This document shows positions 33,961 through 44,694 of a DNA stretch of 64,000 nucleotides, in pieces (position 1 is the first letter of the stretch; each line of letters begins with the position of its first letter). A program made the translations under genes and the position numbers. Under the pieces are notes generated by a model. It saw only the letters and a program-made list of their open reading frames with translations, made no database searches and was not told the origin of the DNA. Source of the stretch: Papio anubis (lineage: Eukaryota; Chordata; Mammalia; Primates; Cercopithecidae). The stretch spans positions 31,351,159 to 31,415,158 of the forward strand of contig NC_044988.1 in NCBI RefSeq assembly GCF_008728515.1. Direction: 5' to 3'.

Positions 33961-34620
33961 GCTTATGTGGCTCTGAATGTCTATATTACTTTTTGTGATG
34001 GATGGATGATTAAAAGGTTTTTGAAGTCCAGAAATAAGATTAGATTTGCACAATACTTACTATGACCTTTGCCCAAATAGGTCCCTTCAATGACAGTAAA
34101 ATTTGGTAATTTAGTTCTTAAACGTCCTATTCATGTCAGGCCATTAAGAAGAAGTCTTTTTTTTTCTTTCTGACCCACCTCTTAGCTCTGCTGTAATATT
34201 GTCAAGGCCTCCTGGGATAGTTGCTCTGTTTTACTTGTAAGGGCTATACATTTTATTGGTGGATGAAGTGATTCATCCACATGCCAAATACAAGCAACGT
34301 TCTTTGGCATGACAGATGTCACACAAAAAGAGAAAACACTTGGCATAAATGGCAACATACAGGTGCAGCTTCCTTTGGAGCTTTTCAAATCTGGAAAATA
34401 CTGAGTTAGGGAAAAAAGAGTTTTGTACACTCAGTTTGTAGTTCAACCCATTTACTAGATTATCCTTTTCTATACCAAATAATATTGAAGAATCAATCTG
34501 CATAGCACCAAATGGCTTCAGAGAATGATAGAAACATGTGTGGGTCACCTGTGGAGTAACATTTTTTTTTTTATGTAGCATCTCAGAATGAGAATTGTCC
34601 CACCTGCTTTGTCAGAGCAG
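33961..34620. other. Single-copy stretch, no gene seen
   Basis: Two overlapping minus frames (34182-34430, 34273-34581; up to 102 codons) look like chance. Short T and A runs occur at 34157 and 34562. Confidence 0.45.
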
Positions 34621-34624
34621 AAAG

Positions 34625-35130
34625 CACTCAATAAATACTTGGTGAAGTGAATCCAGGTCAGACTATGTCCCCAGTGCTGGGATACAAAGGTAAATAAGAC
34701 ACATTCTACCCTGGAGGAACTCAGAGTTTGGCAGAAAAATCAGAGATGCTAACAAAGGAGGATAATAAAATATGATATAAGCAAGATGTTGTAGGAATCT
34801 AGTAAAGGGGAAGATTGTTAGGTGGAATCAGGGTTTGCGGGAAAGGTGATGCCCTTCAAGATCCACTAGGTGGAGAAACAAGGGGAGAAAGGAAAGAGAA
34901 GAGGGATTTCTAGGAAGCAACTATGAGGTTTCAATGAGTAAAAGCACTGAGTATTTTCATGAGATTCTATATAGTTTGGTTTGAAGGAAACATGAAGGTG
35001 CTAAAAGGAGGACAAGAAATTCAGTCTAGAAAGCAGGTTGAGGTCAGGTTGTGAAAAGCACCATATATGATTTATGGTGCTTTTGTGACCATACCCAAAG
35101 GAGTTTGGATTTCATTTTCCCCATGGAAAA
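34625..35130 (-). mobile_element. L2 LINE, about 0.5 kb of the 3' region
   Basis: Antisense L2: ccagtgctgggatacaaagg, ctaccctggaggaactcag, ggaaaggtgatgcccttc, gagtttggatttcattttc. It starts next to an actcaataaatacttgg phrase that may belong to another L2/MIR end. Confidence 0.75.
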
Positions 35131-35985
35131 GTCAGTTTTTAAAGTTCCATATTGCCTATAGGACTAGGTTTTTCCAAAGACTATTCCTGGCATGCTAGTT
35201 CTATAGGATGTTAATAGGAGTTATACCAAAACACCTATGCAGCTTTTAGTTGAAAGGGGAAGGATAATTGTCTGGCACAGATAATATGATACAGTGGTTA
35301 TGAGAAATAACATTTATAAAGAATTTTTTCTCTGAAACACGTACAGTCCATCCAGCTCTTAGATAGCGTAAGTTAAGCCAAACTCAACTGCAGACTTAAA
35401 CCCAATAGTCTACCTCCTCCTAGAATGGATTTTACCATTCTGCTCTTCCACAAGATGAGAATGGCCTATGTTGAGAATTGTAAGAAGGAATGGTTTGATT
35501 TAACATGAGTGAGTGCTACCTTCAAATACCTGGTTTGTCTTTATCTTAGTGTATAGGTGCTGTAATTGATTATGTATCTGTTTTTGCACTAAACACTAAG
35601 AAGCTTAGAGCCAAATTTGTGTCTCACTACCAACAGAGGATCCTTAGAACATTCTTTTTGGGGTAAACTCAGGATTTTTCTGACTTAAACCAGTTATATT
35701 CCCTTTCCCACAATGCCTTCATCTATTTATTTGATCCTATCGCAAGCATTTTGCAACCTCTCTCTGATCCTTTTGTGGGGGAAAAGCTGAGATTAAGAAA
35801 TGTAATGAAAATATATCACTTACCACAGCATCTGGCATACAGTGCGTATTAACTAAGGATTTGTTTTTAATAGGGTGATTTTTTTATCAACCCCACCCAT
35901 TTCATTTCACAGTCCTTCCCTGTTGACAGAAGATGAAAAGTAGTGTATCTGACTATCAGAAATGTTTTTCAAATTCTACTTTCAT
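35131..35985. other. Single-copy stretch, no feature seen
   Basis: No repeat or coding signal is recognised. Confidence 0.45.
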
Positions 35986-36135
35986 GGTTTCAAGTTCCAT
36001 TAAACACATTAATAAATAGACAAATATTAGCCAAGCAATTACTGACTGCAAGGCCCTGAGCTTTGTGCCATGAAAGAGACAAATCAATAAGTCAAAGAGA
36101 TGGCAATTGGAGCTTCTGATCTGATTAGGGAGGTA
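35986..36135 (-). mobile_element. L2 LINE fragment
   Basis: Antisense L2 end: cacattaataaatagacaaa, ggccctgagctttgtgcc, gagacaaatcaataag. It ends beside a MIR of opposite strand. Confidence 0.62.
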
Positions 36136-36139
36136 TGAT

Positions 36140-36312
36140 ATCACTGCGTGTCTCAGGATCCTCATCTGTAAAATGGGAATGAGAATATAACCCACCCCGT
36201 GGAGTCACTGTAAGAATTCTGACTTCATACATGTAAAGTGCAAAGATAGTGCCTGGCACATAAGTACTCAGTTAATGTCATTTATTTCATTAGTTTTTAT
36301 TACTGTAAATTA
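36140..36312 (+). mobile_element. MIR SINE, 3' half
   Basis: Clear sense MIR: ctcatctgtaaaatgggaat, gtaaagtgcaaagatagtgc, ctggcacataagtactcag. It sits between two antisense L2 pieces. Confidence 0.85.
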
Positions 36313-36369
36313 TCTTTGTGTGCAGGCAACACCAGAATATGCAATCATTAGGGGCTCTGTGTTCAGACA

Positions 36370-36620
36370 TAGGGGAAATTACTTCCAGTTCAAGCCATTC
36401 AGGAAGGCTTCCCAGAAGTGGTAGGATTTGAGTTAGTCTTGAAGGATGGAGAGAATTCAACTAGGCAGAGAGAAACATGGTCATTGATCCTTGTGGGAGC
36501 CCAGTTTAAAGAGGTGGAGGAGGGGGGATATCCCCTTGGGAAGAGACCTCATGTGGGCAGGGGATTCACCAAGGGGGCTAGTAGGTGGCAAGCCAGGCAA
36601 AGGCTCCTGCCTCCTCTTTC
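36370..36620 (-). mobile_element. L2 LINE fragment
   Basis: Antisense L2: attcaggaaggcttcccaga, gagttagtcttgaaggatgg. This is the part that would follow 35986-36135 in an L2, so the MIR probably interrupts one L2. Confidence 0.7.
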
Positions 36621-37680
36621 CTAAAGGCTCACACCATTAGCAATGACATCCTGCCTCTTCACGGGCCATCCCCAGAAAGAAAATCATGTGCTGTTCTCTG
36701 AAAAACCTCTGAGCACCCTTCTGCATCCTTTAAGTATCTTATAGTCATTAGGAAAATTACTTCATGGTGTGGTAATTATAGGGCGCTACAGACACCCTGT
36801 CCATTCTCCCACTAAATACCTACACGCAGACTGAAAAAAACTATGATTCTATTTCAGGCAGGCGAGTGCTTTGGAAAGAAAGTGCAGGAAATGTGAAATG
36901 AGAAGGTGGCAGCAGAATTCCCATCTGTGCAGACATTGAAAGTCCTTTATTACAGAATGTGAGAGAGAAATCCGGCGAGTTGTGGCAGTGATTGCTGGAC
37001 TGGCTCCAGTGCGCAGGCTGCCGCCAAGATGGCTGAAGCTATCTCAGAGACAAGGGTTCCAGCCTCCTTATCCACATTTATCTGTTTGTTTAAAGAGAGA
37101 AAATGTATATTTTTTAAATATCCCATAGTCTGATATTTATAGACCTCTTAAAATTTGGAGGAGAAAAACTTCACCAGCTCAAAGACGTTAATTTGGATAA
37201 TTAAGCACAATTCTTGTAGCAAGAAGAAGAAAACCAATTTTAAACTGCAACGGTGAAATGTGAATCAATAAGGTCTGTGACAGATTTGATTGATGTGTGC
37301 AAGCCAGTAAGCTTACGCCCATTGAAGACAGAAGCCTTAAGAGCTGACGGATGGAGATAACAAGAAACGAGGAAAATTCCATTTCCAATTTGATTATTTA
37401 TACGCTGACTTATTCCAAATTATTTGCACTTTCTGAATTCAAGTTGAGAAATCAAACTATCCAAAGAATACCTGCTGACACAATTGAGCATCATGTTTCT
37501 TAGAGCAAATGCTAAACTCTGTCTGGGAAGATGATTTTTCTTTTACTTTTCTTTTCTACCATGCAACACCATTCTGAGTGGGGAAAAGAGCATCAATCAA
37601 GCTGGCGATGGACTTGAGTCAAACTTACACTCTCCATTTCCATCACTATCCTAAACGCCGCACAGAAATATGTTTCACAA
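36621..37680. other. Single-copy stretch, candidate conserved noncoding element
   Basis: It is free of recognisable transposons. It holds a small CpG-bearing patch (36970-37025), a YY1-like core aagatggc at 37026-37033, a homeodomain site taatta at 37198-37203, and tgacag (37278-37283) next to tgattgat (37287-37294), the pattern of MEIS and PBX half sites. Motif content alone does not prove function. Confidence 0.4.
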
Positions 37681-37683
37681 AGG

Positions 37684-38172
37684 GAACTTCTCTCAATTAA
37701 AATTTTATGGAAGTACAAAATACAGACATATGCATAAATCATAAACGTACAACCTGATGAATTTTTACAGTGTAAAAATGTCCATGTATCCAGCACCCAG
37801 ATCAAGAAATAGAATATTACTGGGGTCCCAGTTGCCCCCTATCAGTTACTCTATACCTTCAAGGTAACTGCTTTCATGATTTCTAATACCATGGATATGA
37901 CTTTTGCCTGCTTTTGAGCTTATATGAATGGAAATATACATCATTGACTCTTTTATGTCTGGCTTCTTTCACTCAACATTATGTTTGTGAGATTCATTCA
38001 TGTTGTTGCATGTAGCTGTAATCCAGTCAATCTCATTGTTGTATAGGATTTATTTAAAGTGACATTGTACAGGTAGTAGACATTTAGATTATATTCTCTT
38101 TGGAATTAGTTCAAGTAATACTTGTGTAAACATTATTGAACATTAGGATTATACCCATGAGCAGAATTGCTG
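37684..38172 (-). mobile_element. Old L1M (L1MC/ME-like) 3' region
   Basis: Antisense blocks: ccagcacccagatcaagaaa, cttttgcctgcttttgagc, gtctggcttctttcactcaa, gagattcattcatgttgttg. Confidence 0.85.
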
Positions 38173-38175
38173 CAT

Positions 38176-38534
38176 ACAGTTTTGAGTGCCTGCTGTTTAC
38201 CAAAAGCCAGGCTAGGTGCTAGAATAAAACCACAAAAAGACCCAGTCTCTGCTTGCAAGGACCCTGGGATCCAGGGAAGGACAGAGATGACTGGCAAATA
38301 CTATTCCATGTTTGTAGGAGTTATGTACAAGAATGTCTTGGGCTGGATGGGGGTACAGTGGAAGGTGGTGGAGTCAGGATAGGCTTTCCAGTGGAAATGA
38401 CACTCAAATGGACTTTTGAAGGATAAGGAGGCATTTGACCAGGGAACAAAGTGCAAAGGCAGAAGGAACAGCATGCGGAAAAGTGGAGATGGGTGAGAAA
38501 GCAGGTCAAGTCCAGAAACCTCGTGATATGCCAT
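38176..38534 (-). mobile_element. L2 LINE 3' region, first part
   Basis: Antisense L2: ggctaggtgctagaataaaa, ggcatttgaccagggaacaa, gtgcaaaggcagaaggaac. It is interrupted by an AluY. Confidence 0.78.
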
Positions 38535-38544
38535 AGAAAAAGGT

Positions 38545-38830
38545 GGCCGGGCACAGTGGCTCACGCCTGTAATCCCAGCACTTTGGGAGGTTGAGGCGGG
38601 TGGATCACAAAGTCAGGAGATGGAGACCATCCTGGCTAAGACGGTGAAACCCCGTCTCTACTAAAAATACCAAAAATTAGCCGGGCGTGGTGGTGGGCGC
38701 CTGTAGTCCCAGCTACTCGGGAGGCTGAGGCAGGAGAATGGCGTGAACCCGGGAGGTGGTGCTTGCAGTGAGCCAAGATCGCGCCACTGCCCTCCAGCCT
38801 GGATGACAGAGTGAGACTGTCTCAAAAAAA
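38545..38830 (+). mobile_element. AluY inserted in L2
   Basis: A full-length Alu from ggccgggcacagtggctcac to a short A tail, with the AluY phrases caggagatggagaccatcc and ggagaatggcgtgaacccgg. Perfect 10-bp TSD agaaaaaggt at 38535-38544 and 38831-38840. Confidence 0.95.
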
Positions 38831-38840
38831 AGAAAAAGGT

Positions 38841-39050
38841 GGGAAATGTGTGGTAAAGATGAGGGCTGAGTAGATAAATTGGGGTCCTATCATGAAGAAC
38901 CTTGTTCACCATCTAGTAAATACATACACAATCCTGAATGTGATGGGAGCTACAGAAGATTCTAGAGACATGGAGTGACCAGATCCACTCTTGCTGGTGG
39001 TTATATGGAGTCTGGACTGGAAAAGGAGAGCCTACAAGCTAGAAAGTGAC
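38841..39050 (-). mobile_element. L2 LINE, continuation after AluY
   Basis: Antisense L2 phrases atcatgaagaaccttgttc and gagtgaccagatccactctt continue the element begun at 38176. Confidence 0.72.
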
Positions 39051-40044
39051 GAGAACGCATGCTTTGTCTGGAAATGGGAATGAGGTATGGTATCTTAGCA
39101 AATAGAAACTAGATGATTCTTTGAGGAAAGTCTTGCTTTGGCCCAATATCCAAGCCAAGAATCTGGATGGCTTCTAATGGAATACAGAGTGTTGCGGGGA
39201 GAGGGGAAAGGAGCAAGGGAGGTGTGTGTATGTGTGGGTGCCAAGTTTCAATGTGCAGAAACCACACACAGTAATTCATGCAGAAAGCTTTTGGGGCCAG
39301 CAGGCCACCTGCTGACATCCAGACTGGTGCAGGCAAGGAGCCCTCTGCTTGAAAGCGGAAAGGGAAAGCATATGTGTGGGGAGTTCAAGCCAAAAAGCAA
39401 ATTCAGTACAACATGAGTCTGCAAAGTGGTGCCAAGATCTCATAGCAGCTTTCCGTCCCCTCTGGAGACTGAGATGGAATGCTGAGTGAAGATGAGCAAG
39501 GTCTCATCCTGCCCAGCTCCCTGCTGGAATCACAAGAGAATTCTAGAAAGTCTCGTTGTCACTGATTGAAATAATAAATTCAGTAGGAATATTTTATGTA
39601 AATTTTCCTAAAGTGATGGCTTGGTTGGAGCCCAGAAAGTTGATGTTAGGACTAAGAATGGAAACTTGATATAGCAGAGAAGTGGGTAAAATAAAATATG
39701 ACAGAAATATGCTAATTACTTTATTAAGTTCAATTTTATATTTAAAAAATAAAATTGTTTCTAGTTTTTATAAGTATAAAATTGGTAATATATTAGAAAG
39801 TATCAAAGTTCATGAGAGTTGAAAACATTTGCTCCAAATTCTACTGGCCAAAGAAAACTGGTTAGAAGAGATATCTTCTTGTCTGTCTTTCATCCTTCTT
39901 TCCTTTTATTTCTTCCTTCCTTTTTCTTTCTTTCCTTATTTTAATGTATACATTCCTACATAGTTGTAATTGTAAAGCAACCTTTATCTTTTGCCATAAT
40001 TGGCATTGTCTCATCTTATTAAAAAAAATTTATGATCTAAGTTT
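39051..40044. other. Single-copy stretch with one member of an unnamed repeat pair
   Basis: It contains the segment at 39290-39470 listed separately and a CT-rich run near 39890-39940. No gene is seen. Confidence 0.45.
39290..39470. repeat. Unnamed dispersed repeat, copy A
   Basis: The run from ctctgcttgaaagcgg through gagttcaagccaaaaagc to tctggagactgag aligns with copy B at 40765-40925 in the same orientation. I estimate about 70% identity over some 75 bases, with weaker similarity around. I cannot name the family. Confidence 0.55.
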
Positions 40045-40740
40045 ATACTTTATTTTTATTAAAATATTAAAACTTCATTGCAAAATGTAAAAGAAAATGC
40101 TGTGCAAAAAGCAAAGAAAATAAATACCACCATTGTCTCTACCATTCAGAGATAATCATTACTAATTCTTACTACATTTCTTTCTTGACATTTTATGTGT
40201 TCTTGTCAGCAATTTAACAAAATTATTGGTTTTTATATGTAATTTTGTAATTTTTATTATTACCTATGTATTATGGATATCTTTTCTAACTGTATCCCAT
40301 TGTATAACATCACATTTTATTTAAATAATTCCTATTTTTGGATACTTAATATATCCCAATTTTTCACAATATAAGAAATGTTATACTTGTCCTAATTTAA
40401 AAATATGTAAACATAAATACACACACACACACACATCCCATGGAATTGCTAAGCAAAAAAATAATTTACATGAATTTTTATGACTTTGGCTACATACTAC
40501 CAAGTTTTTATCTGGAAAGTACATACCAACTTATACTACCAGCAGCAAAGTAATATCCATTTCTCTACGACTTCACCAACACTGGCTATTTATTAATCAT
40601 TAAAGAAAGCTATGTGGTATTCTGGTGGGTGACAATGAAATTATGTCCTTTATTACTAATGAGGTTAGATATTTCTTTGTATGTATATGGCACATTTTTA
40701 TTTCTTCTTTTTTTGAACTGACTGTTCACAGTATAATTTT
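40045..40740 (-). mobile_element. Old L1 (L1M5/ME-like) fragment
   Basis: Antisense old-L1 phrases: ccattcagagataatcatta, gtatcccattgtataacatc, gacttcaccaacactggct, tactaatgaggttagatat. It is strongly diverged. Confidence 0.75.
40418..40436. repeat. Short (AC)n microsatellite
   Basis: About nine ac dinucleotides inside the old L1. Confidence 0.85.
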
Positions 40741-40764
40741 TATACTGGCATAGTTCTGTCATGT

Positions 40765-40925
40765 GGCTAGACCATTGTTTATCCAAGCATTCTCTGTTGA
40801 AAGGGGAAAAGCAAAGTATACGTGTAAAGAGTTCAAGTCAAGAAACAGATACAGTACTATATGTGTCTGGAACAATATAACAAGATTTTACTGCCTTTTA
40901 ACTCTTCTAGAGACTTCCAGAGTTT
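40765..40925. repeat. Unnamed dispersed repeat, copy B
   Basis: The phrases ctctgttgaaaggggaaaag, gagttcaagtcaagaaacag and tctagagacttcc parallel copy A at 39290-39470. It separates two pieces of old L1, so it may be an insertion into that L1. Confidence 0.55.
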
Positions 40926-40929
40926 TGCT

Positions 40930-41105
40930 CATCATATATAATGCTGGAATGAACATCTCTGAATACAAAGCGTTTTTGTATGTGTATGTTTGGGGTATTT
41001 AAGATAGATTCCTGGAAGTAGTGCTACTAATTCAAAAAGCATGGCTATTATAAGTATTCTAATTGTACCCAGTATTACTTTAATGTGGAATTATCCTTTA
41101 TTATA
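40930..41105 (-). mobile_element. Old L1 (L1M5/ME-like) fragment
   Basis: The phrases aatgctggaatgaacatctc, agatagattcctggaagtag and tgctactaattcaaaaagca are the antisense ORF2 end region. They belong to an earlier consensus position than 40500-40740, so the order is rearranged or two L1 copies are present. Confidence 0.65.
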
Positions 41106-41639
41106 GCAATTATATAAACAACCATTAGTCTGAGAACAGATGTCTATAAAAGCAAAGTAGACTAAATTCTGGTACTGGCAAGTCAAGGTGTCCTTCTGCA
41201 TTTGATATGAAATATCAAGTAAGATAGGAAGCATATCTTGCCAAAGGTTCTACAAACATGGGGTCATTCATTCATCTCATCATACAAACACACAGGATTC
41301 TGGAGTTATTAGCCAAAATAACATGTCCTTTAATCCTAATCATGCATATGTTAGTGAAGATGGAAGAAGAAATGGAACTGTGAGGTCAAAGATGTTTGTA
41401 CTAACTCCTTTTCCTTGTTCTTTTGTGATCAACTTCTGGCACTATGTAGCACGGTTACTCTAGAAATTATTGGGGAAAAAATGCTTTAGAAATTATCCTT
41501 GGTTATGATTTCAATCCCTTCATTTTTTTAATGGGGGAGGCTGGGAAGTAAATTTAATTATAGACTCGAGATCAGTATGTGTGAGTATACGTACATATAT
41601 GTGTGCTTATGTATATGGTGGTAAGGAATAATATAGTTT
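41106..41639. other. Single-copy stretch, no feature seen
   Basis: Holds an alternating gtatac/catatat low-complexity patch at about 41577-41615. Confidence 0.45.
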
Positions 41640-42640
41640 TTACATTGTATTTTAATGTGCTTCTCAGGTGTTTCTGATGATTGGTCAGACTTGTCTTCTG
41701 GTCGCTATTGGGCTGATGTCCCCTATTATTCTAATAATTGCCCCTTCATATATTGTCTGTCTTTTCTTTCCACTTGCTCTTCAACTAGAATTATCTTATC
41801 TTCACTGTTCTGCTCTTCATATGATGCATCTAGCTGTAGATTTATATATTATGCACAGGACTCAGTGCTCTGCTTCAATCTGAGAATCTGCTTCTGCTTT
41901 TTATAATTTCTGGAAAATTCAATCTGCTTCTGCCTTTTATAAGTTCCGGAAAATTCAGAGCCATTTTCACTTAAAATATTGCCCCTTCTCCATTTTCTGC
42001 TATTGAAATTTCCATTAGACCTAAGTTGTAACTTTTAATGTAATCTTCAATATCTCTTGATTTCTCTTTTGGATTGTAGCCCTCTTTATCTTTCTCTGCA
42101 GCAGTTTGGGTATTTTCCTCAGATACAGCTTTCATATCACTAACTCTCTCTTCAACCATGCCTGATCTGCTTTTAAAGTTGGCCACTATGTTTAATTTTA
42201 TCCATAATTTTTCATTTTGTTCTATTTGGTTGTTTTCCAGATGTTCCTGTTCCTTTTTCATGTCCTGTTTTTTTCCATGAGAGTTTTTATTCCTCTCTTT
42301 ATCTCTTTAATGAGTGTAAATATATTTAATTTCTAGACAGTTTTAGACTGTTACATTATCTCAGGTTCTTGGGGGTGCTAGTTCTCTCACATGTGTCTGC
42401 TGACTCCCCCATATTTGGACCATTTTTTTTTTTTTGGTTTCTTCTTTTTCATTGTGAACATATTTTCAGCTAGAATATTTTTTCCCTGTGGCATTCCTGT
42501 GTACTTTAAGATGTGGTAGTAACATTTTAGACAGTTTTATATTTGATTCTTCTGGAAACTCCAGGAGTTTCACTAGCTTGAAGTAATTATGATGTCTACA
42601 TTAATATATCCATTTGAGATTCCTGTACTATGCAAATAGT
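41640..42640 (-). mobile_element. Old L1/HAL1-like ORF1 region
   Basis: A 96-codon minus frame at 42261-41971 reads like a decayed L1 ORF1 protein: a charged coiled-coil with a MVEERVSDMK heptad pattern leading to DIEDYIKSYNLGLMEI at the start of the RRM. Sequence beyond 42261 would be 5'UTR. ORF1-only content fits a HAL1 or 5' L1M fragment. Confidence 0.55.
41885..41956. repeat. 36-bp tandem duplication, two copies
   Basis: Units 41885-41920 and 41921-41956 both start aatctgcttctgc and end ggaaaattc; they differ at three positions. It lies in the old L1 ORF1 region. Confidence 0.92.
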
Positions 42641-42679
42641 GTAAAATTTGGATTCCATACCTATGCACAGCACAGATTT

Positions 42680-43066
42680 GTTTCCAGAGACAGAGTCTTG
42701 CTCTATCATGCAGGCTGGAGTGCAGTGGCTCAATCACAGAAGACTACAGCCTTGAACTCCTGGGTTCAACTGATCCTCCTGCCTCAGCCTCCCAAGTAGC
42801 TAAGATTATAGGTGTACCACCAAGACCAGTTAATTTTTTTATTTTTATATTTTGTAAGGATGGGGTCTTGTTGTGTTGCCCATGCTGGTCTCAAATTCCT
42901 TGCCTCAAGCTATCCTCACACTTTGGCCTCTCAGAGCTCTGAGATTTTATAAAGATTGGGTCTTGCTATGCTGCCCAGGCTGGTCTCAAATTCCTGGCCT
43001 CAAGTGATTCTCTCATCCTGGCCTCTCAAAGCTCTGGGATTACAGGCATGAACCACCATGCCCAGC
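42680..43066 (-). mobile_element. AluJ with an internal tandem duplication
   Basis: A reverse Alu from gagacagagtcttgctc to catgcccagcc, with AluJ-level divergence. It is about 90 bases too long because the segment around gggtcttgttgtgttgccc (about 42858-42951) recurs as gggtcttgctatgctgccc (about 42953-43040). Flanks cagcacagattt (42668-42679) and cagcacaggttt (43067-43078) form the TSD. Confidence 0.93.
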
Positions 43067-43078
43067 CAGCACAGGTTT

Positions 43079-43524
43079 TAAAATTTCCCTTTATTGTGGG
43101 GAACTTTTTCTCATCCAGACATCTAATCAGTGAGAATTTTATCAGTTGCTTTCTAGAACATGAACAATGTGTTTTGTAGTTCCCTTGTATGAGGGAAGCA
43201 AGTCTTCAGTTCTAAGTCCTCACCTTTCACAGGCCCAAGTTTAAGTCCTTTATTCTGTATGTGTGTTAAAGCCTAACCCATAGCTGTTAGGTCCTATAGC
43301 CATGTCTAATATCCTCTGCACTGCTCTGGCATCAGCTCATGCACTTACCACATTGACTATAAGATTCTTCCTTATCTGTGGCACATGGACATTTCCTCTG
43401 TTTTTTTTTTTTTTCTTTCTGTTTACCTGTCTGTCTCTGTTTCAGCTATGTATGCAAAATAGCTTTGTTTTATCAGTATTCTAAGTAGGTGGAGCTAGAA
43501 AGCTGTGTCAGTCAGGTTTGTAGA
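43079..43524. other. Single-copy stretch, no feature seen
   Basis: It includes an oligo-T run near 43403-43415 and no recognisable gene. Confidence 0.45.
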
Positions 43525-43700
43525 CTACTGACTGTGCAATAGAAATACATGACCTTTGGAACTGAAACCTGAGACTAAGCTGTGACTTCACCACTTACAG
43601 TCTGAGTAAGCAGTGCCTAGTCATTTAACCTCTCTAAGCTATATTTTTCTCATGAATAAAGTATAGATAATGTTAGTACTGATCTTCATTACATGGTTTT
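43525..43700 (+). mobile_element. MIR SINE
   Basis: Sense MIR: gacttcaccacttacagtc, agtcatttaacctctctaag, atgaataaagtatagataat, gttagtactgatcttcatta. Confidence 0.75.
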
Positions 43701-44694
43701 TCTTATTGCTCTAAATTCACTTTTATTTAAATTCAAACCATTTTCTCCATCCCAATTCCTAGAAAAGCTAGAGAAGATTGCAATTTTCTTACATATCTTA
43801 TTCAATATTTTCCCTTATTAAACAAATGTTATGAAGGAATGAAGCAGTTATTGATTGAATGATCTTATTACCTTTCCTCAATGTACTTTTCATATACCAA
43901 TGGATTGAGGAAAGTTCTGATAGAAAAGAGACCTAAAATAGGAAAGAAATGATAAATTCCATTTCTTGGTAGATACGCAAGGATAAGGTTGGGGCGGAGT
44001 TACATCTCTGTGGAGTTTCACCCCTCACAGTTTTCATCTCTCTTTCTCTCCCTGCAGAGTGCAAATGAGTGAAACCTTATATTGGTTTAGACATTCTGCT
44101 TGGATACATGTTTAAGAGCCAATAAATCTGTCAGAGTAGATTTCAGGCTGAGCCAAGGTGAATGGCCTCACAGTAATTCTGCCAGAGCCTCAGGGTACCA
44201 GGCAACATAAGCAGAGAGGTCACCAAATGCCTGCTCACCCCGTGCCCAGGAACAGAGATATTCCACATAGGACTATGAGGACCTTTCCCAAAACGTTGTG
44301 CTTGGCATGTGGTAAAATTCTTTGTCAAACAGCAGAACAGTCCAATAAAAAAAAAAAAAGAGCAAAAAATGAAAGCACATAGAAATAACAGGTCCTCTTA
44401 GTGATTCTGGTGGTTTGTAAACTCCACGTGAAAGTGATTATTCATCGCAGAAGACAATGTGGAGGTGTACACACCAAAAAGCTACCCACTTTTACCCCAT
44501 AGACAGACTTACACAAAAACACTAGGTCGTCCATGGAGTTTAATTTTTTTGTTTTCACTTTCTGCAGCTTGTTTCTAATAATGAAGACCTATAGGTACTG
44601 ATCTATAGGGATCCCAAAAATTAAAAAGCCAGTTCAACCAATTATTCCACAGTGTACCTTATAGGCAACAAGCCAAGTTCTAGTGCATAGAACT
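43701..44694. other. Single-copy stretch, no gene seen
   Basis: Overlapping frames on both strands at 44143-44382 have no recognisable product. An A13 run lies at 44347-44359. Confidence 0.45.

Noticed and set aside
40418..40436. Short AC run as a CRISPR-like or functional array
   Set aside because: It is a plain dinucleotide microsatellite. There are no spaced direct repeats anywhere in the window that resemble a CRISPR array, and the DNA is vertebrate.
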